From: Gymnothorax reevesii
Taxonomy: Eukaryota; Chordata; Actinopteri; Anguilliformes; Muraenidae
Direction: 5' to 3'
Assembly (NCBI GenBank): GCA_029721435.1
Contig: CM056576.1
Span: 110,402,666 to 110,466,665 of the forward strand
Length of the DNA: 64,000 bases
Under the pieces are notes generated by a model, which ran no database searches, was not told the origin of the DNA, and saw nothing but the letters and a program-made list of their open reading frames with translations. Of the stretch, positions 47,529-57,510 are shown piece by piece (the stretch's first letter is position 1; the number at the start of each line of letters is the position of its first letter). Both the position numbers and the translations under genes were made by a program.

Positions 47529-49240
47529 AACAGCTTGTAAAAAGTTATTACGATGCTGTGATTGCCTTTTTTGTGATTGCCACAAGAGGCGTGGGTAAGC
47601 ATCTCTATAGAGAGCACATCATCTAGTTTATATTAAAGATCCTATTTATCTTAAAGATGTCCTGATGTAAACGTAATATAATGATGCTGTCCTATATTAA
47701 AACATAAAATTGCCAACAAATAAACTTTTTTTACGGAATTATTTTTATTATTTTATTTTTTAAATTATTATATTTACATGAATGAATGTGAAAAAGAAAT
47801 GTGACTTCAGGGCCATTTAGAATTTTTCAATAAGACCCTTGATCTATTTGGATTGACTCATGCATAACCTTTGAAAATAATGTTACATACCTTACTTATA
47901 GACTCGAAAGGGCATAGAATAGCTCATTAGCTTCAGAACCACAGTACTAACTGGTTACAAGTTTAATGATGGGTGATTCTGAACGTCAAGATGGGATTTC
48001 GGAATGGAAAATTTGGAAAGTCTTCCGGTAGTCCAGGACAAATTTTATTTGGCACCGTAAAACAATGAATCAATATACATCAAATATTAGGCTATGAACA
48101 ACTGGTCTATCGGTGGGGGCCTTTCGTAAGCTCAAGCAAATTTTAACCGAATGCATACTTGCGATAGCCTATTAATTTAACGTCAGTCTGACCGCTTCCA
48201 TGTCCCCCTGCAAACAAAAACTGCTTGCAGCGAGGATCCTCATGGCCAAACAGCAGGTCATTTTTTTTGCATTTGAAAGGCTGAGTCTCAAACGTCGGTT
48301 TACTTTATTCTCTAGCTTTTCCACCTTTCCATTGCTTATTGACATTTTCGTCTGAAGTCGTCCTTGAAACGCGTTAGACTGTTACCGAAACAGGGGACAA
48401 GCAAAGCCATTGGTAGAATAAATCTGCTGGGGCAAGCCTGTCATCTTAAACTTTAGGATGAAAACAACAAAATTAAATTAATTGTACATAGCTTAAGTCC
48501 AAGTTAAGTTTTTTATTTGCAAGAAAAGAGTTTCTCGGTCATTCCTATCGCATAAAGCAAATATATACAATTGGATACAAATACATTTGTCATGATGCAA
48601 GACAAGCGGAATAGTGAAGTTGAACAATAAAAAGTGCTTTATAAGCCATGAGGACTGCCTTGGAATCTGCGGTTATAGATTAGAATATAATCAGAGATGT
48701 TGATTGGTACACAAATGTGCTTGTACACTGCAGATTTGAAATGAACAATGAGAAGAATACATCCATAGGGGTTCCTGAAAGGTGCACAATAAGAGTATTC
48801 ATTTTCCCTCAGAAGTTACATTGATTAGGATTTGAACAAATTTTCTGCTAATTTTGTCAGATCCGAAATGTGCCCTTTGGTCAGCAGCTGCGGGATTCCT
48901 TGCAGTTGCCAGTCGCTGCAAACAATCTTGCTTGTTACCAAGCACTATACAGCACCCATGATCTATATTATCCAATATTGCGTGAAATAAATGCTTGAAT
49001 AGGACTTGGTTTCTGATTAATTTTCATTTTGCAGTGTATAATCATCACTGCACATTACTGTATAGCTAGTCATATAGTCTAACGAGCTAGCCTGCTATTT
49101 AATAACATATAAAGTAATACATGAATTTTGAAACACATCCACACCAAGAAACCAAACTTAATCTTGATAGATGATCTATAGCTAGATGTTGCATAATATA
49201 TTTTTTAATTCATTACTCTCCATGAAAGAATCGTCACTTA
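47529..49240. other. Intergenic DNA, no gene recognised
   Basis: Unique AT-rich sequence with no convincing coding potential and no element boundary that I can fix. Confidence 0.5.
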
Positions 49241-49263
49241 CTCAATATCACACAACAGGGAAT

Positions 49264-49340
49264 GCTGTTGTGCTCAATATCAGCACTGGTGTGATTCGGT
49301 CAAAGATAATCACACCAGTGCTGATATTCAGCACAGCAGC
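49264..49340. repeat. Strong inverted repeat beside the Crypton-like gene
   Basis: A 33-base left arm (49264-49296) and right arm (49308-49340) are complementary at 31 positions around an 11-base loop. The pairing continues outward with gaps (CAATATCAC near 49243 and GATATTG near 49355). A related half, GTGCTGTTGT and TATCAGCAC, recurs on the other side of the gene at about 51031-51056. These may mark the ends of the element carrying the recombinase. Confidence 0.75.
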
Positions 49341-49462
49341 AGGACCACGAGTATGATATTGCTTTTATTCTAAAGTTCTACAAGCGCATTTTACTAGTTA
49401 ACAGTTATAAGCGACAAGATATTATGATTTGTTTGATTATTTAAACATTTATTTGGCTCCGC

Positions 49463-50917
49463 CTACACAAATAGTTCCACAACTGGAAGGGAGACAAGGC
49501 TGTTGCCTGGCAAAACATAAACATTTCCTTCACACAAGCTTGCTTCTCTGTGTCTGCATATTACCGCTACTTTGTATAATTTACATTTATCTGAATGTTT
49601 CCATTTATTGTACAACCGCTGAAATAAGAGTCTGTTGACAGGCGCTTTGGTGGCATGATGTGCTCGATCAAACAGCACGTTAGTCCATCGTCTCCAGCTC
49701 GCTATAGATGGTCTCCAGTGACTTTTTAGCAAGCTTTCAGACCTGTGAAACAAGTTTTTGTTTAGATAAGTATATTATGTTCTGCGACACATTATCCATG
49801 AATCAAAATTGACATTGTAGTTGACTGTTTATATAAAGCATCTCACCTATGCCCTCTCACTGCCATGATCTCCCTCGCCTCGAGTCCCGCATCAGACAGT
49901 TTCTGTATGGCAGTGGCTCTCAGGCTGTGGTTGGCGTAAGACGCGTGTCCCTGCCTCCTTGCACATCCTGGGTAACATCTGTGACAGCTGGTTTACTCCC
50001 AGGGGAACTGCAGTACACCAGAAGCTGTCTGTCGCCGCTGTTACCCTCCTCGGCTGCAGATACAGGGCTCTTCCATCAGGCAGAATTTTCTTTAGGTATT
50101 TTTCGAGCGATGCTACTAGGGAGAGTGCATTTCTTCGCTCTTTATACATAGCGCCCCTCAGGTTTTCTCTGTCTCTCACCAGTGGGTCTTTATGATTTTT
50201 TGTTTTTTTGTTGAACGTCATAGTGAAATATTTTGCTCCATTGTCATCACATTTAAGGATGAATGAGTCAGGTTTGAGATCCCGATTCCCCTCTTTGCCC
50301 CTGCATCCAAAGTGCAACTGAATATCATAACAGACCTTGTTCAGTAAGCCTTTCGGATTGTCTGGACTCATCATTGCAGAATATTGTGAGATGCGCTGGT
50401 CTTCAGGTGAGATCGGGGGGTGGTGTGCTGTTTCGTCCTTCCCTGGCCTTCTTATCTCTTTGACGACTCCTTTGAAAACATAGTTAGCTGGTATGAAATC
50501 TGGGTCCTGAATTGAATTCCATGAACGGATAACTGGAGGTCCGTTGATATAATCATTTAATGCAGCCCAAAGTCCAGGGGAGCTGCTGATGCTGTAGAGC
50601 TCCGCTTTAGTTGTATGGATCGATCCATAAAACCGCCTCAACACTGTGTTCGGTTTGGTCTTCTTAACTAACTAAAAGTTGACCAGGATATTTCTGAGAT
50701 CAAGCCAAGTCTGAAGGCAGTCCAGAGCCCAGGTTGTGTGCCTTACAGTGTTAGCTTCATTTCCGCTCTTCTCTAATTTATCGAGGTCGGCTGATGTCAC
50801 ATCAGCACACCTGGTTAGTGCTGATGTATCCAGGCCTCTTTCCTTCCCTTCATCCTCCACTGAGTCTGATGACCATTCACAATTTAGATCAAATGTTATT
50901 TGTGGAAATATGTCCAT
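49463..50917 (-). pseudogene. Crypton-like (KIAA1958-type) tyrosine recombinase, two exons
   Basis: From the ATG at 50917 the minus strand reads an N-terminal helical domain (VTSADLDKLEKSGNEANTV), then the DUF3504-like recombinase domain (LRRFYGS, SPDNPKGLLNKVCYDIQLHF, KNHKDP). This is the relative of Crypton recombinases that also gave rise to vertebrate KIAA1958, ZMYM2 and QRICH1. The HxxR box is in NHSLRATA and the GH box in MAVRGHR. Directly after GHR lies a perfect splice donor (AG|GTGAG, intron from 49846). The acceptor CAG|G at 49743 rejoins the frame in phase 2 to SESLLKSHWRP. The nucleophilic tyrosine expected nine residues after the GH histidine is a histidine (codon 49718-49720). 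A TAG at 50672-50674 and one extra base near 49938 break the frame. It would recombine DNA if intact. Confidence 0.8.
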
Positions 50918-51229
50918 TTTTGCGGTGCAAAGTTTGCCACAATCTAAGATAGTTAACAACTGACATATCATTAATTAACAGTTATTAGAATGCCTGTACA
51001 GCAGTGTAATAATGTCTGTAAAAGGTCTCAGTGCTGTTGTACTCTGTATCAGCACTCATGGAATGTCACTTGTCCAATCAAATTACTTGGTTGGAAATAA
51101 CTGTAGTATAATTGACAATATCCATCTTTCACATTCATTTCACTTTATGAGACCTTGACCATAACATAACGGGAATCCACGTAGAACTACAACCAGTGAA
51201 ACTGTTGGGTGGAGTGTACTGCAAGTAGT

Positions 51230-52140
51230 CCTCAAGTCAACGCTTACCTCCTTGTGCACATGCGGGAAGGAGAAGAATGGAAGATGGTGTTTACAACACC
51301 CGCCAGCAACTGTGAATTCCTGGTGATGCTTGTAGGGCTTGTTAGTGCCCCTGTTGTCTTCAGAGTCTCATAGGTGAAGTCCTCAGAGAAAAAATCTCTC
51401 GGTTCATCTGTGTACTTTGTTGAGATCCTGGTGTTCTCTCCTCAGGACCATACCCACCATATCTGCTTGGTATATCAAAAGCTGCTGGAGAATCAACTCT
51501 ATTTGAAAGCTGAGAGGTGCAAAATCCATCAAACCACCATCTTCATGGGGCTCATTGTGAAGGAGGATGCCTCTAAGATGGATCAATAGAAAGTACAGGC
51601 TGTGTTGGATTGGACAGACACTAAAGACTGTAAAGAGCTACAGTGTTTCCTTTGGTTCTACCATAGTTCTTTCAGTGGTACTGTACTGTTGCTGTTGGAT
51701 GAAGAGTCCAAGGATGAAAAGTGCAGGGACGAAAAATTCGGGGACAAAAAACCTGGGGACGAAGAGTCCTGTTACCCCCCAGGAGGAGGTCCCTGACAGC
51801 GATCCTCAATTTGCCAGCTACTTCTGGAAAGCATTCTGCGCCCCGGCCGGTGCAACCTCTCTTCTATCCTTTAGGTTCCACCCAGAGACTAATGGTCAGG
51901 TGAAATAGCTTAAACAGGAGCTAGGCAAAACTCTACACTGGCTGACAGAAGGTAAACCAGCCTGATGGTCCTGTCTTCCAACTTGGTTGGGGCTGGCTCA
52001 CAATTTATTACCTGCTGCTGGTCTGGGCATGTCTCCTTTTTAATGTTGTTTAGGTTACCAACCTTCTTTATTACAGTCTGAGGAGAGTCAAATGGCAATT
52101 CCCTCTGTTCAGTTCCAGGTTTTTACCACTCCGCAGTTCA
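51230..52140 (+). pseudogene. Decayed Sushi-like gypsy pol remnant
   Basis: In order, the plus strand shows RT pieces (MREGEEWKMVFTTPAS near 51260; LVFSPQDHTHHICLV and LLENQLYLKAERC at 51430-51530; LDWTDTKDCKELQCFL at 51605). Next comes a five-fold 15-base repeat. Then come integrase pieces (SDPQFASYFWKAFC and FHPETNGQV at 51795-51905) and a late integrase block, LGYQPSL (about 52050). RNase H and half of the integrase are deleted. The YLDD catalytic box is damaged. No LTRs are seen. It is an old relative of the intact element at 14570, with many stops and frame changes. Confidence 0.82.
51698..51772 (+). repeat. Five in-frame 15-base repeats in the decayed pol
   Basis: Five tandem 15-base units, each beginning GAT or GAC, translate in the RT frame as DEESK, DEKCR, DEKFG, DKKPG and DEESC. 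They sit exactly where reverse transcriptase text ends and integrase text resumes. Confidence 0.85.
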
Positions 52141-53703
52141 GTTACAAATAATGCGACCCACTGTCCCTATTGTCTTGCTTTTGAATGTAACTTTCAACAA
52201 TGACACTGCGTTTCATGTGAAGTGGTTGCTCAAAATCTTAAGTTACTCAGTCAATAAAAAATTTCCAGGCTTATCCAGCTGATACAAATCCCACAGTATG
52301 GCATAGACTTTTCCACCACAAGCACTCAGAAGGATGGTACATTCTTGTTATTTGCCTTTTATTTTGTTAGCCGCAAAGAAAAAGTGCAAAGGCTACACTT
52401 ATTGCTTAGTTGCAAGTGTTCCAAAACAATACTCAGTTCAGAATATATGTTCAATTAACCTTTTATAGTCACATCCAAACTCCCTGTATAGCAGGTTCTA
52501 ACTCTCCATAAAGTCCACTTCTTGTGTCTGCCAGCTATCTCCAAGACCTCACACAGATCCCCCATGGTGGTCATGTAACTGCCTAACTGAAAGTAATCTT
52601 TATGCCATTGAAGATAATATTCACATTGCAACATTCAGGTCTTGTCTTTCATGCTTGGCCTGGCAACACCAGAGATCTCTCCCTCAAAGCATCTGAATTC
52701 TTCAACAAGCCCCGATTTTGTGCAATTATCACTCCTAGTAAAAATACATGTCAACATCTTTTAAGTGTTCAATGTCGCTCACTGACACCTTGGTGAAGAG
52801 CCACTGTTGTCACGACGCTACGAGGATGGAAAAAGCTCATCCACATCAGTCATACTAGAGGACTGCAGGACATGGGGTTTTATTTCACTTTCCAGCTTGC
52901 TAAACTACTTGAATAAATCTACTATAATGGAAAAAATGGCCATGGACCAGAAAAACCATAAATTTCTGAAACTTTGATTACAGTGTAAAATCCATGAATC
53001 AATGGGAAGCCCAGGATTGAGGAAGGCAATTATGGCTTCCAAAAGATAACTGGAACTTGCGGTTGAAAATTAAAATTTTGCAGGTAAAAAGCGTTGATCT
53101 TCATTCTCTCCCGTGGGGTAGGCCTGTGATCTTGACTTGTTCTCAATCATTTCCCTTCATTAACAAGTTTCCCAATTTTAATAATAATCCAATGGCATAT
53201 AAAGACACACCCTATTTCTTTATTCAATCTTGGGATGACAAAATAATAGGCTAGATGCAGATCAGAAAAAACTAATTAGGCCTACTCTGAAATCGGTCAG
53301 TGCTTTGCAAAAAGTAAGCTGCTCTGGAACTTCACGCTTCCTTTTTGGCGCATCAGCCCATCCAACCTGCCTGACAAGATTGTCATTAATTTAGTTTAAA
53401 CTATTTAAACTAAGATTTAAGACACGTTTACGCAATTTTGATTGACTTTTTCTTTCTTTCTTTTTCTTTTTTTTTGCATTCTTCAGAAGAATAAAGTTAA
53501 GTGGGCTTTCTGCAACTCTGTCTTGCATTCAATATTATTGGTTGCACTTGCAGGCCTTCAGACCAGATCACACTTAGAATAGGTTCCTTGTTTCCAAAAA
53601 ATAACTTGGAGAATAATATAGACCAAATGCTAGTACTCGCACTTCCAAAGGACGTATAATAGTCCGAACTACGGAAGCAAAGCAAGAGAGAAAAATAGTG
53701 CCA
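52141..53703. other. Intergenic DNA, no gene recognised
   Basis: No gene, RNA or element boundary is recognised. A pyrimidine-rich tract lies at 53448-53476. Confidence 0.45.
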
Positions 53704-54222
53704 CGGGCCCTGTAGCTCACCTAACCACTCAAGGGAAACACCTTGAACAAATTTAGTGTCCTAATGGGCGGGAAGGTACCTGTCAAGTTTCACCTTCATT
53801 GGCCAAGTAGTTTTGGAGAAGATGATTTTGAAAGATTTCAGTGTAACTCACAGGGGTTGTATAAAGTTGAAAGTGAAAGCAAGGTCAAAATTCGAAATAC
53901 GGAAAAAGCCGTAAGATATGTGATTTAACTTGCCACGTACTGACCACATAGCAAATTTCAGCTAAATGTGTGCATAAATAGCTTTCAGATGGCCAATTAT
54001 GTGATTTTCAATGTGGCCGCCTTGCGGGCCATGTTTGAAATCGGATCGGAACGCCTTGAATAAACTTCGGTGTCCTCATGAGTAGGAAAGTACCTGTCAA
54101 GTTTCAGCTTCATAGGCCCAGTGGTTTCGAAGGAGAAGATGTTTACGAACGACGACAACGACAACGACCGACGGACAAACAGGCCTTGACATAAGCTCAT
54201 CTGACTTCGGTGAGCTAAAAAG
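53704..54222. repeat. Unclassified repeat with internal duplication
   Basis: The left border GGGCCCTGTAGCTCACC is echoed in inverse by CGGTGAGCTA at the right border. Inside, a unit of about 110 bases occurs twice (about 53720-53825 and 54025-54140). Both copies contain TACCTGTCAAGTTTCA and a GGAGAAGATG end. An ACGACAACG-rich tract follows the second copy. I recognise this style from dispersed repeats but cannot name the family. Confidence 0.55.
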
Positions 54223-54367
54223 GGAGAAGAAACTCCGACGATAAGAAGATAGAAAGTCATACCAAACCTGACTAAAGATATAACATAACATAACATGAAT
54301 GGCAAAAACAGACCATTCAGCCCAACTAAGCTCGCCAGTTTCTTTTTACTATTGTGAATATATCCCT

Positions 54368-55167
54368 TCAGATACTGAATGACTCAATGGTATCTTGCAT
54401 TAAGTCAAGCCTGCTCTTGAAAACCCCCAAGGTCTCTGCCTCAACAGTATGGTCAGGCAAGCTATTCCACATTGAAATTACTCTTTGGGTGAAGAAATAT
54501 TTCTGAATATCAGTGCTAAATTTACCTTCGGTCAACTTCCATTTGTGACCCCGAGTTCTACGCATAACACTTGGTTGAAGAAATCCTACATAATTCACTT
54601 TGTTAATCCCTTTAACATATTTAAAGACCTCAATCAAATCACCCCTGAGTCTCCTTTTGCTAAGACTACGGAGATTAAGGATCTTCAGCCTCTCCTCGTA
54701 GCTTTCATCTTTTATACCTGGAATAAGCTTAGTGGCTCTTCTCTGAACTTTCTCTAGAGCCTCTATATCTTTCTTAAAGTATGGTCCCCAGAACTGTACA
54801 CAATACACCAGATGTGGTCTAACGAACGTGTTGTACAAAAGAAGCATCACCTCATTAGATTTGTACTCAATACTTTTGGCAATGTATCCCAGCATCTGAT
54901 TATCTTTTTTAACTGCTACGGCACAATGGCTAGAACCTGTGAGGGTTTAGTCAACAATCACTCCCAGATCTTTCTCTTGTGCAGCACATTCCAGTTTTAA
55001 ACCTCCCATGAAGTAATCCCGTCTAATGTTTTTATTACCTACATGTACAACTACACATTTTGCTAGATTAAATTTCATTTGCCACATTTCTGCCCAATTC
55101 TGGATTGTATCCAAATCGTCCTGAATCACTTTAGTGGACCCTAAACTATTTGCCAATCCCCCCAATT
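54368..55167 (-). pseudogene. CR1-like ORF2, C-terminal half
   Basis: The minus-strand text begins after the Tc1 insertion with LGGLANSLGS and IQNWAEMWQMKFNLAKC, the part of the reverse transcriptase after the catalytic box. It then continues, after a stop near 54945, into VRPHLVYCVQFWGPYF, RRATKLIPGIKDESYEERLK and SKRRLRGDLIEVFK. These are the usual C-terminal blocks of CR1-group LINEs. One stop and a frame change separate the two parts. Confidence 0.88.
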
Positions 55168-55169
55168 TA

Positions 55170-56744
55170 CAAAACCCAAAACCAGTGAAGTTGGCACGTT
55201 ATGTAAATCGTAGATAAAAGCAGAATACAATGACCTGCAAATCCTTTTCAACTTATATTCAATTGAATACACTGCAAAGACAAGATGTTTAATATTCAAA
55301 CTGAGAAACTTTTTTCTTTTTTTGCAAATAATCATTAACTTACAATTTAAAGGCAACACATTGCAAAAAGGTTGGCACAGAGGCCTTTTAACCACTATGT
55401 TACATCGCCTTTCCTTTTAACGACACTCAGTAAACGTTTGGGAACTAAGGAGACCAATTTTTGAAGCTTTTCAGGTGGAACTCTTTCCCATTCTTGCTTG
55501 ATGTGCAGCTTAAGTTGTTCAACAGTCCGGGGTCTCCGTTGTTGTATTTTACGCTTCATAATGCGCCACACATTTTCAATGGGAGTCAGGTCTGGACAGT
55601 CTAGTACCTGCACTCTTTTACTACGGAGCCAAGCTGTTGTAACACGTGCAGAATGTGGCTTGGCATTGTCTTGCTGAAATAAGCAGGGGCGTCCATGAAA
55701 AAGACGTTGCTTGGATGGCAACATATGTTGCTCCAAAACCTGTATGTACCTTTCAGCATTAATGGTGCCTTCACATATGTGTAAGTTGCCCATGCCTTGG
55801 GCACTAATACACCCCCATACCATCACAGATGCTGGCTTTTGAACTTTGCGCCTATAACAGTCCGGGTGGTTCTTTTCCTCTTTGGTCCTAAGGACACGAC
55901 GTCCACAGTTTCGAAAAACAATTTGAAATGTGGACTCATCAGACCACAGAACACTTTTCCACTTTGCATCAGTCCATCTTAGATGAGCTTGGGCTTAGCG
56001 AAGCCGGCGGCGTTTCTGGGTGCTGTTGATAAATGGCTTTCGCTTTGCATTGTTGAGTTTTAACTTGCACTTGCAGATGTAGCGACGAACTGTAGTTACT
56101 GACAGTGGTTTTCTGAAGTGTTCCTGAGCCCATGTGGTGATGTCCTTTACACACTGATGTCGGTTTTTGATGCTGTACCGCCTGAGGGACTGAAGGTCAC
56201 GAGCATTCAATGTTGGTTTTCGGCCTTGTCGCTTACATGCAGTGATTTCTCTAGATTCTCTGAACCTTTTGACGATATTACGGACCATAGATGATGTAAT
56301 CCCTAAATTTCTTGCAATAGTTTGTTGAGGAATGTTGTTTTTAAACTGTTCGACAATCAGCTCACGCATTTGTTCACTAAGTGGTGACCCTCGCCCCATC
56401 CTTGTTTGTGAATGACTGAGCATTTCAGGGAAGCTGCTTTTATACCCAATCATGGCGCCCACCTGTTCCCAATTAGCCCGTTCACCTGTGGGATGTTCCA
56501 AATAAGTGTTTGATGAGCATTCCTCAACTCTCTCAGTCTTTTTTGCCACTTGTGCCAGCTTTTTTGAAACATGTTGCAGGCATCAAATTCCAAAAAATTA
56601 CAAAGTTTACCTGTTCGAACATTAAGTAACTTGTCTTTGCAGTGTATTCAATTGAATAAAAGTTGAAAAGGATTTGCAAATCATTGTATTCTGTTTTTAT
56701 TTACGATTTACATAACGTGCCAACTTCAGTGGTTTTGGGTTTTG
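55170..56744 (-). mobile_element. Complete Tc1-like transposon, nearly intact
   Basis: The element is 1575 bases between two TA dinucleotides (55168-55169 and 56745-56746). Each end starts CAAAACCCAAAACCA and the two ends stay inversely alike for well over 100 bases. The single transposase gene is on the minus strand and is broken by one stop codon. The insertion is in a CR1-like LINE. Confidence 0.92.
55395..56549 (-). pseudogene. Tc1-type transposase with one stop codon
   Basis: The frame runs from about 56460 (MLSHSQTRMGRGSPLSEQM is the likely true start; upstream codons are extension) to 55395. The N-terminal helix-turn-helix region contains QQTIARNLGITSSMVRNIVK and the GRKP linker. A TAA at 55995-55997 follows KRRRLR; beyond it the same frame continues through WSDES (first catalytic aspartate), [19 protein letters not shown] (second aspartate) and LTPIENVW (glutamate). 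Only 30 residues separate the last two instead of 34: the tryptophan-proline segment before PDL is four residues short. Besides the stop, this shortened spacing alone might disable it. Confidence 0.92.
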
Positions 56745-56746
56745 TA

Positions 56747-57510
56747 GTATCATCTGCAAATTTAACCAATCTGCTCTCAATATTCCTATTAAGGTCATTA
56801 GGGGTCCCAACACCAATCCCTGGGGGACACCACTCCCCACCATACCTAGCTCAGATGAGATACCACTGACTACCACTCTTTGTGTTCTGTCCTTTAACCA
56901 GTTTTGAATCCACTTCAGAATATCTCCTGTAACTCCAATGGAGCTCATTTTAAAAACGAGTCTTTTATGCAGTACTGTATCGAATGCTTTCTGAAAATCC
57001 AAGTATATGATGTCATAAGCCCTGCTCTGGTCATAAGTCCTGGTGGTCTCTTCAAAAAACTCCAGAGGGTTTGTTAGGCATAACCTTCCCTTCCGAAAAC
57101 CATGTTGGCTATCCCTCAAGATACTGTTACATTCAAGAAATAAGTCCAGCTCATCTTTTATGATAGATTCCAATATTTTGCACGCAGTTCAAGTTAAACT
57201 GACTGGCCTGTAGATTCCTGGCTCGGTACGGTCCCTTTTCTTATATATTGGTATTATATTGCCCTGTTTCCAATCATTTAGTATTTCTCCAGTTTCTAAA
57301 GACCGTCTGAAGATGACGGATAGCGGCTTAAAGATGATCTCACAAAATTCCCTGAGCACTCTAGGATATAAGCCATCAGGACCCACCGCCTTATCTGCCT
57401 TTCGTTTATGGAACTTGTCTAATACTTCATTATTCCGTGATCTTTGGCTATTGTGCGAATCTAAACACAGACACTCTAGCGAAGGAGGCGTGCTGGACAT
57501 CCTGCTTATA
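56747..57510 (-). pseudogene. CR1-like ORF2, reverse transcriptase N-terminal half
   Basis: The minus strand reads KADKAVGPDGLYPRVL, the NDWKQGNIIPIYKK block, then after a frame change QHGFRKGRLCL, YLDFQKAFDTV with a catalytic aspartate, and GVPQGLVLGPL. Just before the Tc1 junction another frame gives ESRLVKFADDT, with the FADD catalytic pair. The normal sequence between GPL and this point is shortened, so an internal deletion preceded the Tc1 insertion. The 5' boundary near 57510 is approximate. Confidence 0.85.

Larger units (their letters stand above)
54279..57510 (-). mobile_element. CR1-like LINE, 5'-truncated and split by a Tc1-like element
   Basis: On the minus strand the LINE ends at 54279 in tandem ATAAC-type repeats, as CR1-group LINEs do, just after a CATTCAGCCCA-type 3' segment. 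Its reverse transcriptase is read from about 57510 down to 56747, is interrupted by a complete Tc1-like element (55170-56744), and continues from 55167 to 54368. The two halves meet exactly at the TA target within the FADDT catalytic region. The endonuclease end is missing. Confidence 0.85.
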
